DNA of 64,000 nt, from the NCBI GenBank assembly GCA_030267565.1, contig BRXU01000002.1:3471501-3535500 (forward strand). Reading direction: 5' to 3'. The notes under the pieces are model-generated. The model had not been told where the DNA came from and ran no database searches. It was given only the letters and a program-made list of their open reading frames with translations. How positions within the stretch are numbered: position 1 is the first letter of the stretch; each line of letters begins with the position of its first letter. Positions 48,342 through 61,559 of the stretch are shown here, piece by piece. The position numbers and the translations under genes were made by a program. The stretch is from Pleodorina starrii. Its lineage: Eukaryota > Chlorophyta > Chlorophyceae > Chlamydomonadales > Volvocaceae.

Positions 48342-51300
48342 TTAGTCGTCCTGATGGTGGTCCTCCCACCAGCCGTCTAACTGAGGCTCAGCGGGCATGT
48401 CCGCGAACGGGCTCCGAGCCGCGGTGGCGGCGGCGGAGGCGGGTGCAGCCGCGGCCGGCCGCGGCGGCGACGCCGCCGCTGCAGCAGCCGGTTCACTCGA
48501 CCAGGCGCTCTCCATCCGTGCGCCGTCAGGCGCGGTGGGCGACGTGACCGCCATTCCCACGCACGACGAGCGCCTCGCGTCGGGCTCAATGCCGGCCTCC
48601 CCGGCTTCCGCCTCCGGCCCGGGCTCGGCCTCTCCGTCGATGAGACGAGACGGGCTGGCGTGCGCCGCCGTGGCAAACGGGCTGGCGCCACCGCCACCGC
48701 TGCCGCCGGCTCTCGTTGCCGCCCGCTGCGGCGGCAGCCGGCGCTCCGACGTGGCGATCCGGGGCAATGACGGCGGCGGCGCGTACGACGCGCTGCCGCC
48801 ACCGCCTCTGCCGTAGACACCTCCCTCAGCCGACGCCGCCGACGCCGCCGCCGCCGAGAGCTGCGCGTGTTCGCCTGGCTGTCCGAAGCACCTCGTGTCC
48901 TCCTGCGTCGCCCCCGGACTGAAGTGGATCCCCTCCAGGCCCTCCTCCCACGCCGCGTCACCGGCGGCGAGTGCGCCGCCGCCGCCGCCGCCGCCAGCGG
49001 CTCCCGCGAGCGCGCCGCCTACGGCGGGCGACGCCTGAAGCGAGGCTAAGGCAGGTGGCGGACTGCTGGAAGGCGGCTCGTCACACAGGCCAAGGCGGCG
49101 CATGCCGCCGTCGTCCAGCGAGCGGGAGGTGGTGGTGGTCTTGGCGGGCAGCAACGAGACCGACCCCTGGGTCGCGGCGGCGCCCTGCGAGGCCAGGGAG
49201 GGGATGCGGGAGACGCCCCCGGAGTTGGCGCCGGGGCCGCTGGGGATGTACGAACGCGGGGAAGCCGGCGGCCGCGCGGCGGCCGCGGTGGCGCAGGCGG
49301 CTGCCGCCAGGCGGCTCAGGTGGCCGGAGGCGGGCGCCGAGGGACTGGCGGCGAGGTCAACTGACGGCGGTCCGGCGAAGTTCCGCCGGCTGGCGGCTGC
49401 ACCGGCCCGCGGCTCCGCCGCCGCGGTGGACGCGGCATTGGGCGCGGACATGCGCGGGGAGGCGGCTTCGCCGCCGCTGCGGACCGCGTGGAAAGGCGGG
49501 CGTGAGTGCGGCTGGGACTCGCCCGCCGTCGACGCCGCCGCCGTCTTCTGGCCGTTCTGCGCCGCCGCGGTCGCGGAAGCGAGCTGCTCCCGAGCGCGGC
49601 CGAGCCCCAGCTGGGCGTGATGGCCCGGCACGACGTTGCCACCGGAGGGAGTGCGGCGGTGGCCGGAGCGCCCGCCGCCGGCGACGGCGTCGTCGTGACC
49701 GTCCACGTGCGCGTGCGCGGCCGAGCGGGACAGCCGCACCGCCGCTTCCGAAAGGTGCGAGCAAACGGACACGGGCCGCGCCGTGGAGTCGCCGCGAGGA
49801 GTGGAGCTGGCGCTGCCGGGGCCGCGGCTGGCGCCGCCGCTGGGCGGCTCTTCACCGCTGGTGCTGCGGCCCGGCGTGCCGCCGGCGGCGGCGGCCACGC
49901 CGGCTATAGAGCCAGCCCGGCTGCCGCAGCCGGTGGCGGCGCCGCGGCTACCAGGCGAAGCCGTGGCCGGGGGGCCGCGGTACGGCGGCGTCTCCGGCTG
50001 GAGGTGGCTGACGGCGCCGCCGCTGCGCGGCGTCCCCAACGGCGTGCCACCACCACCACCGCCGCCGCCGCTGCTGCCGCCATCCTTGGCCGTCGGGCCT
50101 GGACCGACAGACGGGCCCGGGATGCGGCCCCGCGCGCCGGGTACTGGCGCCGCCGCCGCTGCCACTTGGGTGCTACCTGCGTGGCCTGATAGGGCCGCAG
50201 CGCTGGCGCCGGCGCCGGCGCCGCGGCCACCAGCGCCAGCGGCGACGCCGCGGGGCGTGCCGGACTGCCTTGGAGACGGCGGCGCAGCGGCAGGCCGCGC
50301 GTGCCCCGTCGTCGCCGCCGCCCCAGCCAGTCCGACGCCGCCCAGCAAGCCCGGCCCCGCCAGCGCGGCCAGGTGCGGCGCCGCCGCGTCCAGCTCCCCC
50401 AGCTGCGCCGCCGGCATGGAGGCGAAGGGACTGAGGCTGGTGATGCTTCTCACGGCAACCAGGGGCACCGAGTTCGATTCCGGCAGCGGTGCCGCAGCCG
50501 ACTGCACCGTGGTGATTGGCGCAGCGGCTGCTGCGGTGGCCCCGTCACCGCCTCCGCCGTCGGCGCCAGCGGCCGCAGGTACCGCCCCCCCGATCACACC
50601 CGCCGGCCCGCCGTCACGCCGGGGCGTGGTCGAGCCCGCGGACGGCTCGGGCGAAGCGGCCGCCATCGCCTTGCTGCCTGCGGCGGCGGCGGTACCGATA
50701 GTACGGCCGGACGTCGAGGTGGAGGACTGGCGCGACGAGGCGGCGGTGCTTGGCGCCCCCATGGTGTTGCTGCCGCCGCTGGCGGCATGCACGGCGCCGC
50801 TCTCCGTTGAGGAGGCGGAGGACGGCGCGATGGGCTGAGCGCCGCCACGAGCCAGGGCGGGGCTGGCGGCGCCGGCGCGTGCCCGGGTCGAGACTGTCGG
50901 CGAGGCGGGACAGGAGGAGGACGATGCCGTCGGCGCGGACGCAGTCGCGCCGCCGTCGGCAGCGCACTGCGAGAACGGGCTGCTTATTTTGGGCGCGAAG
51001 TGCACGTGTGGGTGCGGCTGCGCCTGAGGGGCGGCCTGCTGGTGAGGCTGCTGCAGCGGCGGGGCCGCCGCCACCACCGCCACCGCGGTCGCTGCGCCGC
51101 CGGCGCCCAGGGCCGCGGCCGCCGCCGCCGCCGTCGTAGTCGCAGCCGCACCGCCCAGCGCGGCGCCGCCGGCGGACGACCGCGCCGCAGACACCGACGA
51201 CGTCTCCTCGAGGATCGGGCTCATGCCGTACAACGGCAGAACACTGCCGTACTGCTGGTGTCCGTGCGGCGCGTGGGCGCCACCGTCGGATGCGACGGCC

Positions 51301-54300
51301 GCCGCCTGGCTAGCTTGTGGCTCCACGGACGCCGGCGACGGCGCGACCATGAACGGCGAGGAGACGCCAGCGGCGGCGGCGCGCCGCGCCGCCGCCGCCA
51401 CCGCCGCTACCGCGGCCGTCGCTGGCGGCGCGGCGGCCCCGCTGCCGCTGTCGCCGCTCCCCGGCGCGCTGACTGTTCCCCCGGCGGCGGCTTCGGCGGC
51501 GGCAGCGCCAACGTCGCCGCAGGCGCCGCCGCTGCCCGGCGGCGGCGATGGGACGTGGCTGCCGGCGTCGCTGGGGCTGCCGGAGCCGGGCGCCGCCTGC
51601 TGCTGCTGCTGCGGCTGCGGCAGCGCCGTGGACGGCCGCGGCAAGCCCTGACCCTGCGGCTGCGGCGGCTGCGGGCGCCGCTGCCGAACGTTCTCCGCCT
51701 CGACCCGCAACATGTCCTGGCGGGAGGCGGGAGAGGTGAGAGCGGAGGCGGCTGTGAATGTCACTGAAAGCGCAGGCACAGGCGCCGGCAGTGGCACTGG
51801 AAGTAGCAGTACACGCCCCATCCCGTCCACCTTACCCCGCCCCATCCCGCCCAACCACCCACCTGGAACACATCTACAATCTCCCTGAACGACGGCCGCG
51901 CCTCCGCGTCCGCCTGCCAGCATCGCTCCATGAGCTGGCGGTAGGCCGGCAGCGACACGCCGGGGCTTCCGGGCAGCTCCGAGTCGGGCGGCAGCTCGGG
52001 CCGCGCGCCGCCGTTGGCCATAGAGTAGATGACCTGCACCGACATCATGTCCTGGTACGGCTGCTGCCACGTCAGCATCTCCCACATGATGATGGCGAAG
52101 CTGTACACTGTACGGCGAGGCGAGGGGCGCGAGCATCGCGAGGTGAGTGGGCCGCGGGTGCGTTGCGGCGTGGTGCGTTGGCCATTGGCCGTTTGCCATT
52201 TGCCATTTGCCATTTGCCATTGGCTGGTGGAACACTTGGGCAAAGAGAACGAGCCGGAGAGCGAGATAGCGACCGAGCCATTAAGCGACGTAGCTCGCGA
52301 GCTGGTGCTCCGAGGGGAGTCCTTTGCGCTCTCTTCCCCGCCGTCTTCGATCCCACGCTCCCTCCCCTCCGTCCCTGCCCTCCCGTCCCTGCCCTCCCGT
52401 CCCTGCCCTCCCGTCCCTGCCCTCCCGTCCCTGCCCTCCCGTCCCTGCCCTCCCGTCCCTGCCCTCCCGTCCCTGCCCTCCCGTCCCTGCCCTCCCGTCC
52501 CTGCCCTCCCGTCCCTGCCCTCCCGTCCCTGCCCTCCCGTCCCTGCCCGCCCGTCCCTGCCCTCCCGTCCCTGCCCTCCCGTCCCTGCCCTCCCGTCCCT
52601 GCCCTCCCGTCCCTGCCCTCCCGTCCCTGCCCAGCAACTCACCGTCCGCCGCCTTGCCCACCGAGCTGTTCTTCATCACCTGCGAGGCACAGCGCGGCGG
52701 CAGGGCGGCAGGGCATTAGGACGCACACAGGCAGGGCGGCAGAACGAACGGCAGGGCGGGCCAGACCAGCACGCCCACTGGGCGGTGCGCTTGAGCAGCA
52801 GCGTTTCACGCACACCAGCGCGCGTGTGCGTGTGCGTGCGCTTGCATGGGAGATCGGGACGAGGGTTGCCTGGTAAGTGGTAACACGACCTGTTCCATCC
52901 ATCGCCCCACACCCATGCCCACCGCCCCAGGCCGGGCGGCCGCACCCCCCACCTCCCGGCCGCCCCGCCCCACCTCCGGCGCCAGCCACCTCGGGTTGGT
53001 CATCTTTGAGACCATGACGCTGCCCGTGGCGCCCGTGGCCATGCGCGCCAGACCGAAGTCCGCGATCTTGACGTGGAAGCGGGGCCGCTCGCGCTCGATG
53101 GTCAGGTCCAGCAGCAGGTTGGGAGACCTGAGGCGGGAACAAGGCGGGGGAGTGGGGAGTGGGGAGTGGGGAGTAATTAGAACGGCCCGGGGAGTGGGGA
53201 GTTGTTCGCCATTGAAATGCAAAGTCCAGTCCAGACCAGTCTGGTACCGCACGGTAGACAGGAACCAGGCCCTCTCACCCCTAACCCTGACACCATGCAA
53301 CCCAACCACCCACCCACCCCAGCCCCGCCCCCTTCCCCGCCCCCACCTCAGGTCTCCGTGTATGACGGGCGGCTTGCGGCTGTGCAGGTACTGCATGCCC
53401 GCCGCCACGTCCCGCAGCATCTCCAGCCGCTTGCTCCAGGTCATCTCCTTGGCCGCCCGGCCCTTGGCGGCGTTGCGCAGCATGTTGAACAGGCTGCCGT
53501 GAGAGTAGTACTGCATCACGATGCAGGGAGGCTCCACGCACATCTGCGGGGGAGGGGGAGGCGGAGGCGGGGGCGGTTTAGAAGACTCCCCTGCGCTCAG
53601 TGGAGGGTCGCGGCGGCTGCGGCGAGAGCGCCCCCTTCCCGGGACAATCCTCCCCCTCCCCTCTCCTCCTTGCCCCCCACACACATTGCTCTCTTCCCAG
53701 CCCCCCTTCCCAAGCCTCCTCCGCGTTCCCCACCCGGCCCCCTCGCCCTTCTCCTTCCCTTCCCTTCCCTCCCCGCCCTCCTCACCGCCAGGAACCGCAC
53801 TATGTTGGGGTGGCTGAGGCTGCCCAGCAGCGTCACCTCGTTCATCAGCGCCGCGTACTCCTTATCGTCCATCCGCTGAACCGCGAACAGACGCTTCACC
53901 GCCACCTGCGGGGGCCGCAACACAACGCAACACAACGTAACGCAACGCAACGCAACACAACACAACGCAACACAACGTAACGCAACGCAACGCAACACAA
54001 CGCAACACAACGTAACGCAACGCAACACAACACAACGCAACACAACGTAACGCAACGCAACGCAACACAACGTAACACAACGCAACACAACGTAACGCAA
54101 CGCAACGTAACACAACGCAACGCAACGCAACACAACGCAACGCAACGCAACACCATCACCACCGCCACCGCCGTCGGCGCCACCACCGCCACAACGACCA
54201 AGCTGGAGCGTGCCGTCAAAGAGGGCGCAGCGTCAGTGGCGCTCCCGGTCACCAGCCCAACGGAAGAGTCCAGCCCCACCCAAATTCGTTACGCGCCACA

Positions 54301-57300
54301 GCCTGGTGCATAGCGGGTCGCGCCGCGGTTGGCCAGCGCAACCGCCGCAGCAGCAGCAGCACCGCATCGCAAACGTGAGTACGGTAAACACACTGAAGCT
54401 GCGGCAGCGGCAGCGGCAGGCTGTTCGTGTGCAAGACGGCCACAAATCGACGCCCCGCTCGATCTTGCCATCCCCACCTCTCTCTCTCACGCTCGCGGGC
54501 GCGTTGACGCGCCTCTCGCCCCTCCCTCTCGCCCTCTCCCCTCCCTCTCGCGCGTCTCGCCTCCCTCGCGAGCGAGCACACCTGCCGCCCGCCCGCCCAC
54601 CCGCCTGCCCGTCCGCCCGCCTGTCGGCTGGCTGGCTGGCGCACTCTCCCTCACCTCTGACCCCATCCAGTCCGCCAGCAGCACCTCGCCATACGCCCCC
54701 GCGCCGATGACCTTGGTGGTCTTCAGCTCCGAGTAGTCTATGGTCTGGAAATGCGGGAAGGAGGCGCCCGAGGCGGAGGGGCCGGCCTGGGAGGCGGAGG
54801 CGCCCCCCGGCAGCGTGTCGGCGGTCAGGGGGCCGGTGGCGGTGGTGGTGCCGCTGCTCTGCGGGCCGGATTCACAAGTTTGGGGGGCAGGAGGCGTATG
54901 GCAGTGGCCGGGGGGGGGCTGAGAGTGAGCTGCGAATGGGGTGGACGGGGAAGAAGAAGAACACGGGGGAATGGGGGCTACGGGCACGGCACCAATGGGG
55001 GCAGCAGGCGCGACGGGGGAGGGAGGCGGGGTGCGCGGCACCGGGGACACAGGATTTCGCCAGGCCTAGATTTAGGCGTGGCCGCTGGTGCCGGTCTGAG
55101 CGCGTCCGAGCCGGGCAGGCAAGGAAGAACCTCCCCGCGGAGAAAAACCCCCGGGAGGGGGGGGGAGAGGGGGAGGGATACCAGTCCGCCGCATCTAGGT
55201 AAATGAGACGGGCAGGTGCGGCGGGACGCCAGGGTCCCCGACCCGCGCCGCCACGGCCTGCCCGCAGCTTCGCGGATTCTGCGCGCGCGCTCCGCTCCGC
55301 TCCGCTTCGCCGCTGCGCGCCCCACGGCACCGCCCATCGCAGCACCCCGCGTCCAACGCGCCAACCTCGCCTCCCCGCACTGCCCTACCCCCCACCCCTC
55401 GCATCCCACCCCCGCCTCGCCTCGCCATCCATTCCCGCCACCCCTCACCCCCTTGACACCCACCGGCTGCGTCTGCGCGCTGGCAAACACATCCATGCTG
55501 TCCTTGGAGCCCTGCCGGCCGTGGTGGCAGGAAGACTCGCCCGCCGCGCTGCTGCCGCCTCCGCCTCCGCCGGTCCCCATCTCCGGGCTCATCAGGCACT
55601 TGGCCGAGTCGCGCGTGTACTGGTGGGAGCTGGCGTTGGAGTGGTAGTGGGAGCCGGGGGCGCCGGGCTGGGAGGGGTCGACTGGGGGCAACGGGCGGCG
55701 GGCAACGGGTCGTTCGGGAGGGTGGGGGTGGGTGGGGCGAGGAGAGGCGGGCAGAGGGGTTCAGGAGGGGCAAGTTGATGCGGGGGAAGGGGAAGCGGTC
55801 TGGATGACACGAGGTTGGGGCTGAGACGTGGTGGCCAGCGAATGGGGGGGGGGGGTAGCGGGGGTAGGGGAGGGGGACAGGGAGGGTTGGAGTACATGTT
55901 CTCTCTCGTCTTCCGCCCCACTATGGCGCTACGGCCCGGCGGCACCATTCAGCTGCTCACGCGCCTCTCGCCGTCCTCCGCGCGCTGAGACTGCGCTCGT
56001 CTGGCTGCTGCGGGGTGCGGTGCGCTGCGGTGCGCTGCGGTGCGGGGTGCTGCGGTGCGGGGTGCTGCGGTGCGGGGTGCTGCGCTGCGGTGCGGTGCGG
56101 TGCGGTACTCACCCGCCAGCAGCGAGTTGTAGCTGGGCGTGTGTGTGAGCGTGAGGCCCAGGCGGTGCGCCTCCTGCGCCAGGTCGGCCGCGTGCCACAG
56201 GCGGATGGTGTTCATGAAGGAGGCGGTCACACACGAGGTGGCGCCGCACGTCATGCGCTCCAGGCGGCTCTTGTGGGCCTGGACGGTGGCCTGAGAGGGG
56301 GCGGGGGCGGGACCGGGGGAGGGGGGCCAGGGGACGGGGGAAGGGGGGTTATCGGCGTATAGGCCGGAGCCGGCGCACAGCGCGCCGCCCCGCCCCAGAC
56401 TGCGCGGGTAGCCACCACAGCTGCCCCTCCTACCCCTCAGCCGCCCTCGCGCGCTTGCCGCCCTGGCGCCCCGACCCATCCAGCCCTGGTGGGTTCACGC
56501 ACGCACGCACACACACACGCGCACGCACGGACGCACACACACACACGCACGCACCATCTTTGGCCGGTGCGTGCCCAGCGACTGCGGGCAGGCCGATTCG
56601 GAGCCGGGCGGCAGACCCGTCTCCGCGCCGGGCTGGATGAAGAGGTGCAGGTAGCCGGCGGTGTGGCCCGTCACCACCAGGTTGTACGCCTCGAACGCCG
56701 CAATGCCGCGGCAGGGGCTGCCCGGGTCGCCGATGCGCAGCAGCGGAGCCAGCACCCGGTGCTCGGGGTGCCACAGCAGCAGCTGCCCGTTCTCGTGGCC
56801 CGTAAGGAGCCGCCAGGAGCCGCCACAGGGGGCGGGGGCGGGGCCGGGGGCGCGCGTGGCGTCGCTCTGGGTGTGGCGGTGCTGCTGCTGGTGCTGGGGC
56901 GGGTTGTTGAGGGCGGGGTGGTGGTAGCCGGGGCCGGGGCCGGAGGAGGAGGAGGAGGGCCAGCGCAGCGGCGCCATGGCGTGGCAGGGGCCAAAGGCGC
57001 CGCAGTCGAACACGTCAATGTCCTGCAGGGAAGGGGAGAGGGAAGGGGAGAGGGAGTCATGGGGTCATGGGGTCATGGGGGAGGGGCGAGGGCGGAAAGG
57101 GATCGACACGATGTGTACGGAGGAATGGGGGCGACTAGGGAGGAGGGTCGTGCAACCCACACCGCCCGCCTCACGTCTCACCCCGCCCCACCCCGTGCCG
57201 CACACACCTCCCACCCACCAACCATCCCCTGATCACGTACCCCACCCAACCCTCCTCCCCGCACCTGGAACGTCTCCGCGTCCCACAGCTGCAGCCATGC

Positions 57301-60300
57301 GGAGCCACGGCCGCCGCCTGCCCACACGCGGCCGCCCCGCACAAAGATGCAGCGCACCGGCCCCTCCATCGTCCCCGTTCCCGTCCCCGCATGAGAGTGA
57401 GCGGGAGGTTGAGGCTGAGGGTGGTTGGAGCCGCCCTTGTCGGCTGTGCTCGTGCTCGCGGCGGCGACGGTGCCGGCGCCGGCGGCGGCGGCGGCGGCAG
57501 CGCCGCCCGGGCTGCCGACAGGGCCCGCCGCCATGGCGGTCTGCGTCACCGCCGCTGCCGCCGCCGCGACAGTGTTGGTCGCCGCCGCTGCCGCCGCCGC
57601 GACGGTGTTGGTGGCGGCGGCGAAGACCGCCGCCGCCGACGGCTGACCGCTCGTGCCGCTGTTGCCGATGTGGCGCTTGCCGAAGAGGCTTGCGGACTGG
57701 CCGCCCTTCAGCTTTGCCAGCAGAGCCGGCGAGCGCTGCAGCGACGCCCGGACCTCCAGCGTGCCGCCGCTGCGCGGGCCGGCGCCGGCACCGTCGACGT
57801 GGACGTGGGTCAGCACCTTGATGCGCCCCGCCTCGTCGCCCACCCAGGCGCGGCCGGCCTCGTCGATGGTAATGACGCGTATGGGGGCCGAGAACTCCTT
57901 CACCTCGGCCTCCTCCCAAGAGGGCTGCTTCCGCCGCAAGCGCACCTGCGCGCAGGGGTGGTGTTGCGCCACCCGGGGGGGAGGAGGGGGGGGGTTGGGC
58001 GCGGGCAGGCGCTTGTCCTTCCGGTCTGTGCAACGGTCTGTACCCCTCCCTCTCGCCCCCCACCCCACCAACTCCATCCACTCCCGAGCCCTTCACCCAC
58101 GCGCCCTCCCCTCCCCTCGCCTCGCCTCGCCTCCCCTCCCCTCCCCTCGCCTCCCCTCCCCAGGGTGGTACCCACTCCAGCCCACCTGCCCCTTGATGTG
58201 CCCCGTCCACACGCTGCCCTCCTCATCCACCGCCACCGCCGTCACCGCAAACGCCTGCTGGAAGGCCGTCGTGGCCTGCGTCGCATCCGCGTAATGCTCC
58301 AGCCGCTGACCCGCCGACCACCAGATGCACACATAGTCACTGGACGCCGCCGGCACGTACGCCAGCGCCAGTACCTTGTCGTGGCGGCAGGTGGAGAGGG
58401 CCTTACCCACGAGCGGGCCGCTGGCCGGCGGCGGCGCCGGAACCAGCGACGCGCCATGCGAAGTCCGGCCCAGCGGCTTGGCGCCGCCGGGACCGGCAGC
58501 CGCCGCCGCCTGCGGCGGCGGCGGCGGCGGCGGCGCCGCCGCCGCGTCCGGCGCTGTGCCCAGGGAGCCGCCGCTGAGCGTCGAGGCCATGGACTGGGCG
58601 TTACTCATCGCTGTGATAGCGAGCGGCTGGTGCTGCTGCTGAAACTGTTGTTGTTGCTGCTGCTGCTGCTGCGAGGGCGAGACGGGCAGCATCGGCGCGC
58701 CCTGCGGCGGCGGCGCGCCGCCGCCGCCGCCACCTCCGCCGGCGGTGGCGCCGCCGGCGGCGGCCGCGGCGCCGCCGCGCGGCAGCGGCGGATTGAGCTT
58801 CCGCAGCAGTTCGGCCTGCTTGTCAAACTTGGCGTGTATGTAGGAGCGCAGGAAGAGCGTCATGATCTTGACCGCCGTACTGTACTTGCCGTACACGTCC
58901 ACGAGCGTGATGCCGCGCTTGGCCGCACACTTGATGTCGCAGGCGATGCCGATCAGCTCCGCGGCGGCTTCCTTGTTGTCCATGGCCTGTTAACGACCGT
59001 GTCGTGGAACGTCGCGGAACGTCAGGTGGAGGTGGAGGTCAGGGGGCACGCAGAGGGCACACGGGCGGGCGGGCGGTGGAGCGCTGAGTGATCCACGCAT
59101 AGGCCGGAGCCCGTGAACGGTAACGTATCAGAAGGTGGAGCGCAGGGGGCGGCAGCAGCAGCAGCGTCCAGCAGCGGCGGCGTCCGCTTCAGCGTCCGCG
59201 GATTCCAAATTGGATCCCAATCGCCGCCATGCCCAGGTCGCCAGCCCAACCCAATGGATACGGTACCGAATGGAGGCGGGGCGGTGCGGTTACCCAAGAC
59301 AGACCGACGCCCAAGCAACTGCGCCCGAGGGCCCCCCCAACAGACAGCCCGCGAGCGCGCCCGGTCGCCGTTTGCTGAATCCTTTCGCCTCCGTCCCACC
59401 GCTGCATTTTCATCTTTTATCAACCCCTGCCGGCCCGCCTGCCCGCCCCCCGATGCACACCCGCCCCTCTCAGATAGCGAAGGTGCGACCCGCAGCGGTG
59501 CGCGGGAGGCAACGGTGGCGAACGCACCCAGCCATGCCAGAGAACCGAAAACCCTGGTTCCAACGCACTCAGGACCCGCCGTCTGTCTGTCTGTCTGTCT
59601 GTCTGCTGGTCTCCTCACCTGCTCCAGCCTGCTCAGCGCCCGCAGCGCCTCCGTTAGCAGCTTGGTGGCCGCCTCCCGGAACGACACTGCGCCCGACACG
59701 GCCTTATCCAGCTGCTTCACCGCCTGGCGGGCTGCGTTCATCTCCTCGTCCAGGTAGAAGGCGGTGCGGGGCCCCTCCTGGTGGAGGGGCTGCGGGACTG
59801 CAGGGGGAGGGGGAGGGAGCGGTTGGTTTAGGGGGGTCAGGGAGGGATAGGCCTGTGGGGGTCATCCACATGTAGGCCCGAGCCAGTGAACGGTAAAGTA
59901 ACAGAAGAAGGCCGTCTCGTCCGTGGTTTAGGGGGGAGGGCGAGGGTCAGGGCGCGCGAGGCTGATCTGGGTCGCGCGGATGGAAGGCGCGGGGGGTAGG
60001 GATCGGATCGGCAGCGGGGGGTTATGGGTTCGCGGCCGGGCTGCCCGAGGGCCGGAAAATGGGGGAGTTCGGCGTGCAGTGTGCAGGGTGGCGGTAAGGT
60101 GGGATGCTGCTGCAGTGTTGACGGTCGGCGTAAGTGAGGGGGCGAGCGCAGGGACGGTGTGTGAGAGCAACAGAAGTCTGCGTCTCAGGACAACGCTGGT
60201 GGGGGATTCAAATGTGGCTACGACCCTGGGGAAGCCCACGGGGGTGAAAGGTCCGGCACGTCACGCCCACCTGCAGGCCTGTCCCCCGTCCTGCTGAGGC

Positions 60301-60406
60301 CGCCGAAAAGGCCCCGAAACGAGCCTTCCCCGTGCTTCAGCGCGCTGCGGGATGTAAGCGCCCTGGGCCGGCCGGGCCCGGGCGGATGGGTGTGGTCCTC
60401 CGACAT
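48342..60406 (-). CDS. Beta-propeller + TKL protein kinase, right copy
   Basis: Mirror of 12235-24300 with all 14 exons and the same open last exon (1124 codons plus stop, ending at 48342). The kinase motifs (IGAGAYGEV, VAVK, HGDLRSPN, DFGLAR) are unchanged. Differences I could see are intronic: a homopolymer/C-run change near 55850-55875 and one altered unit in the 14-mer array near 52547. This copy and the left one would encode the same 2330-residue protein. Confidence 0.85.
52369..52633 (-). repeat. 14-mer minisatellite, right copy
   Basis: Mirror of 20009-20273, with one base change in a unit near 52547 (CCTGCCCGCCCGT instead of CCTGCCCTCCCGT). Confidence 0.95.
53917..54152 (-). repeat. 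Pentamer array, right copy
   Basis: GCAAC/ACAAC/GTAAC units, mirror of 18489-18724. Confidence 0.95.
56006..56101 (-). repeat. GTGCGGGGTGCTGCG array, right copy
   Basis: Mirror of the array at 16540-16635 in kinase intron 6. Confidence 0.8.
56346..56376 (-). repeat. Intron-resident motif, mirror of copy 5
   Basis: GGGTTATCGGCGTATAGGCC in kinase intron 5 of the right arm. Confidence 0.6.
59085..59124 (-). repeat. Intron-resident motif, mirror of copy 4
   Basis: GTGATCCACGCATAGGCCGG in kinase intron 2 of the right arm. Confidence 0.6.
59859..59897 (-). repeat. Intron-resident motif, mirror of copy 3
   Basis: GGTCATCCACATGTAGGCCC in kinase intron 1 of the right arm. Confidence 0.6.
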
Positions 60407-60982
60407 CCTCTGCAGGGAGGAGCGGTCGCGGGAGTTGGGCCACCGACCGGAGAAAGCAATAAGATTGCCGAGCAACACATGGTGCAGTATGAGGGCTGCT
60501 ACCTTTGAAGAGGGAAGGCAAGTCGTCAACGGCTGGCAGTGGCGTCGTCACCCGATGGTAACGCCAAACCAGGCAGCCAAGTGGGCATGTAGCATGTTCG
60601 ACCCATTTCAAGGCAACCACCATGGCACAGGTGATGGCCAAATGCTTTGCGACGTTTGCCCAAGATAGTGCGCCACCTTTTTTTCCAGCCAGAGGTCCAT
60701 CTAACCAATCAGTTTAGCAGCAATATTTACCTTTGTGTCTCTCGTGTCCTCCGCCGGCCCTCAGCAATGTCCCATCGCCTGAGCCTGAGTTCGACAACAC
60801 CGCAGCACGGGGCTGAAGCTAAGCCCCATGCTGTAAAAATGTATGCAGGTGGCAAAGTTGTGGAAGTCTGTAATCGCGCATAAATATCCTAGTCCGGCAT
60901 GGGTTCACGCCACATAGTGCATAAGGCTGGATAACCGGCACCGAGTTTACTTCATGTGTGCCCGAGACGCTTGCTTAATATA
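60407..60982. other. 5' flank of the kinase gene, right arm
   Basis: Mirror of 11659-12234. It runs into the second palindrome centre. With the third copy it forms a head-to-head pair of kinase 5' flanks about 1.15 kb long (60407-61559). Confidence 0.4.
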
Positions 60983-60993
60983 TTATATTAAGC
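60973..60993. repeat. Second palindrome centre
   Basis: GCTTAATATA, one T (60983), then TATATTAAGC. This is the tip of a second giant palindrome whose halves are the right arm and the third copy. Mirror coordinates sum to 121,966. Confidence 0.97.
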
Positions 60994-61559
60994 AAGCGTC
61001 TCGGGCACACATGAAGTAAACTCGGTGCCGGTTATCCAGCCTTATGCACTATGTGGCGTGAACCCATGCCGGACTAGGATATTTATGCGCGATTACAGAC
61101 TTCCACAACTTTGCCACCTGCATACATTTTTACAGCATGGGGCTTAGCTTCAGCCCCGTGCTGCGGTGTTGTCGAACTCAGGCTCAGGCGATGGGACATT
61201 GCTGAGGGCCGGCGGAGGACACGAGAGACACAAAGGTAAATATTGCTGCTAAACTGATTGGTTAGATGGACCTCTGGCTGGAAAAAAAGGTGGCGCACTA
61301 TCTTGGGCAAACGTCGCAAAGCATTTGGCCATCACCTGTGCCATGGTGGTTGCCTTGAAATGGGTCGAACATGCTACATGCCCACTTGGCTGCCTGGTTT
61401 GGCGTTACCATCGGGTGACGACGCCACTGCCAGCCGTTGACGACTTGCCTTCCCTCTTCAAAGGTAGCAGCCCTCATACTGCACCATGTGTTGCTCGGCA
61501 ATCTTATTGCTTTCTCCGGTCGGTGGCCCAACTCCCGCGACCGCTCCTCCCTGCAGAGG

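Larger units (their letters stand above)
36359..60982 (-). repeat. Inverted-repeat arm A', right copy (24.6 kb)
   Basis: Reverse complement of 11,659-36,296, with the same three genes in reverse order and orientation. The outer part (about 46-61 kb) is nearly identical to its mirror. About 39.4-45 kb carries many 1-nt differences and a rearranged CCAT array. Confidence 0.97.

Noticed and set aside
57391..59091. 566-residue Arg-rich open frame opposite the kinase exons (also 13550-15250)
   Set aside because: Antisense shadow of GC-rich, low-complexity kinase exons; no start context, splice structure or domain.
36359..60982. Treating the right-arm genes as independent paralogues
   Set aside because: They are base-for-base mirrors of the left arm apart from small indels; they are copies from one rearrangement or one assembly event.
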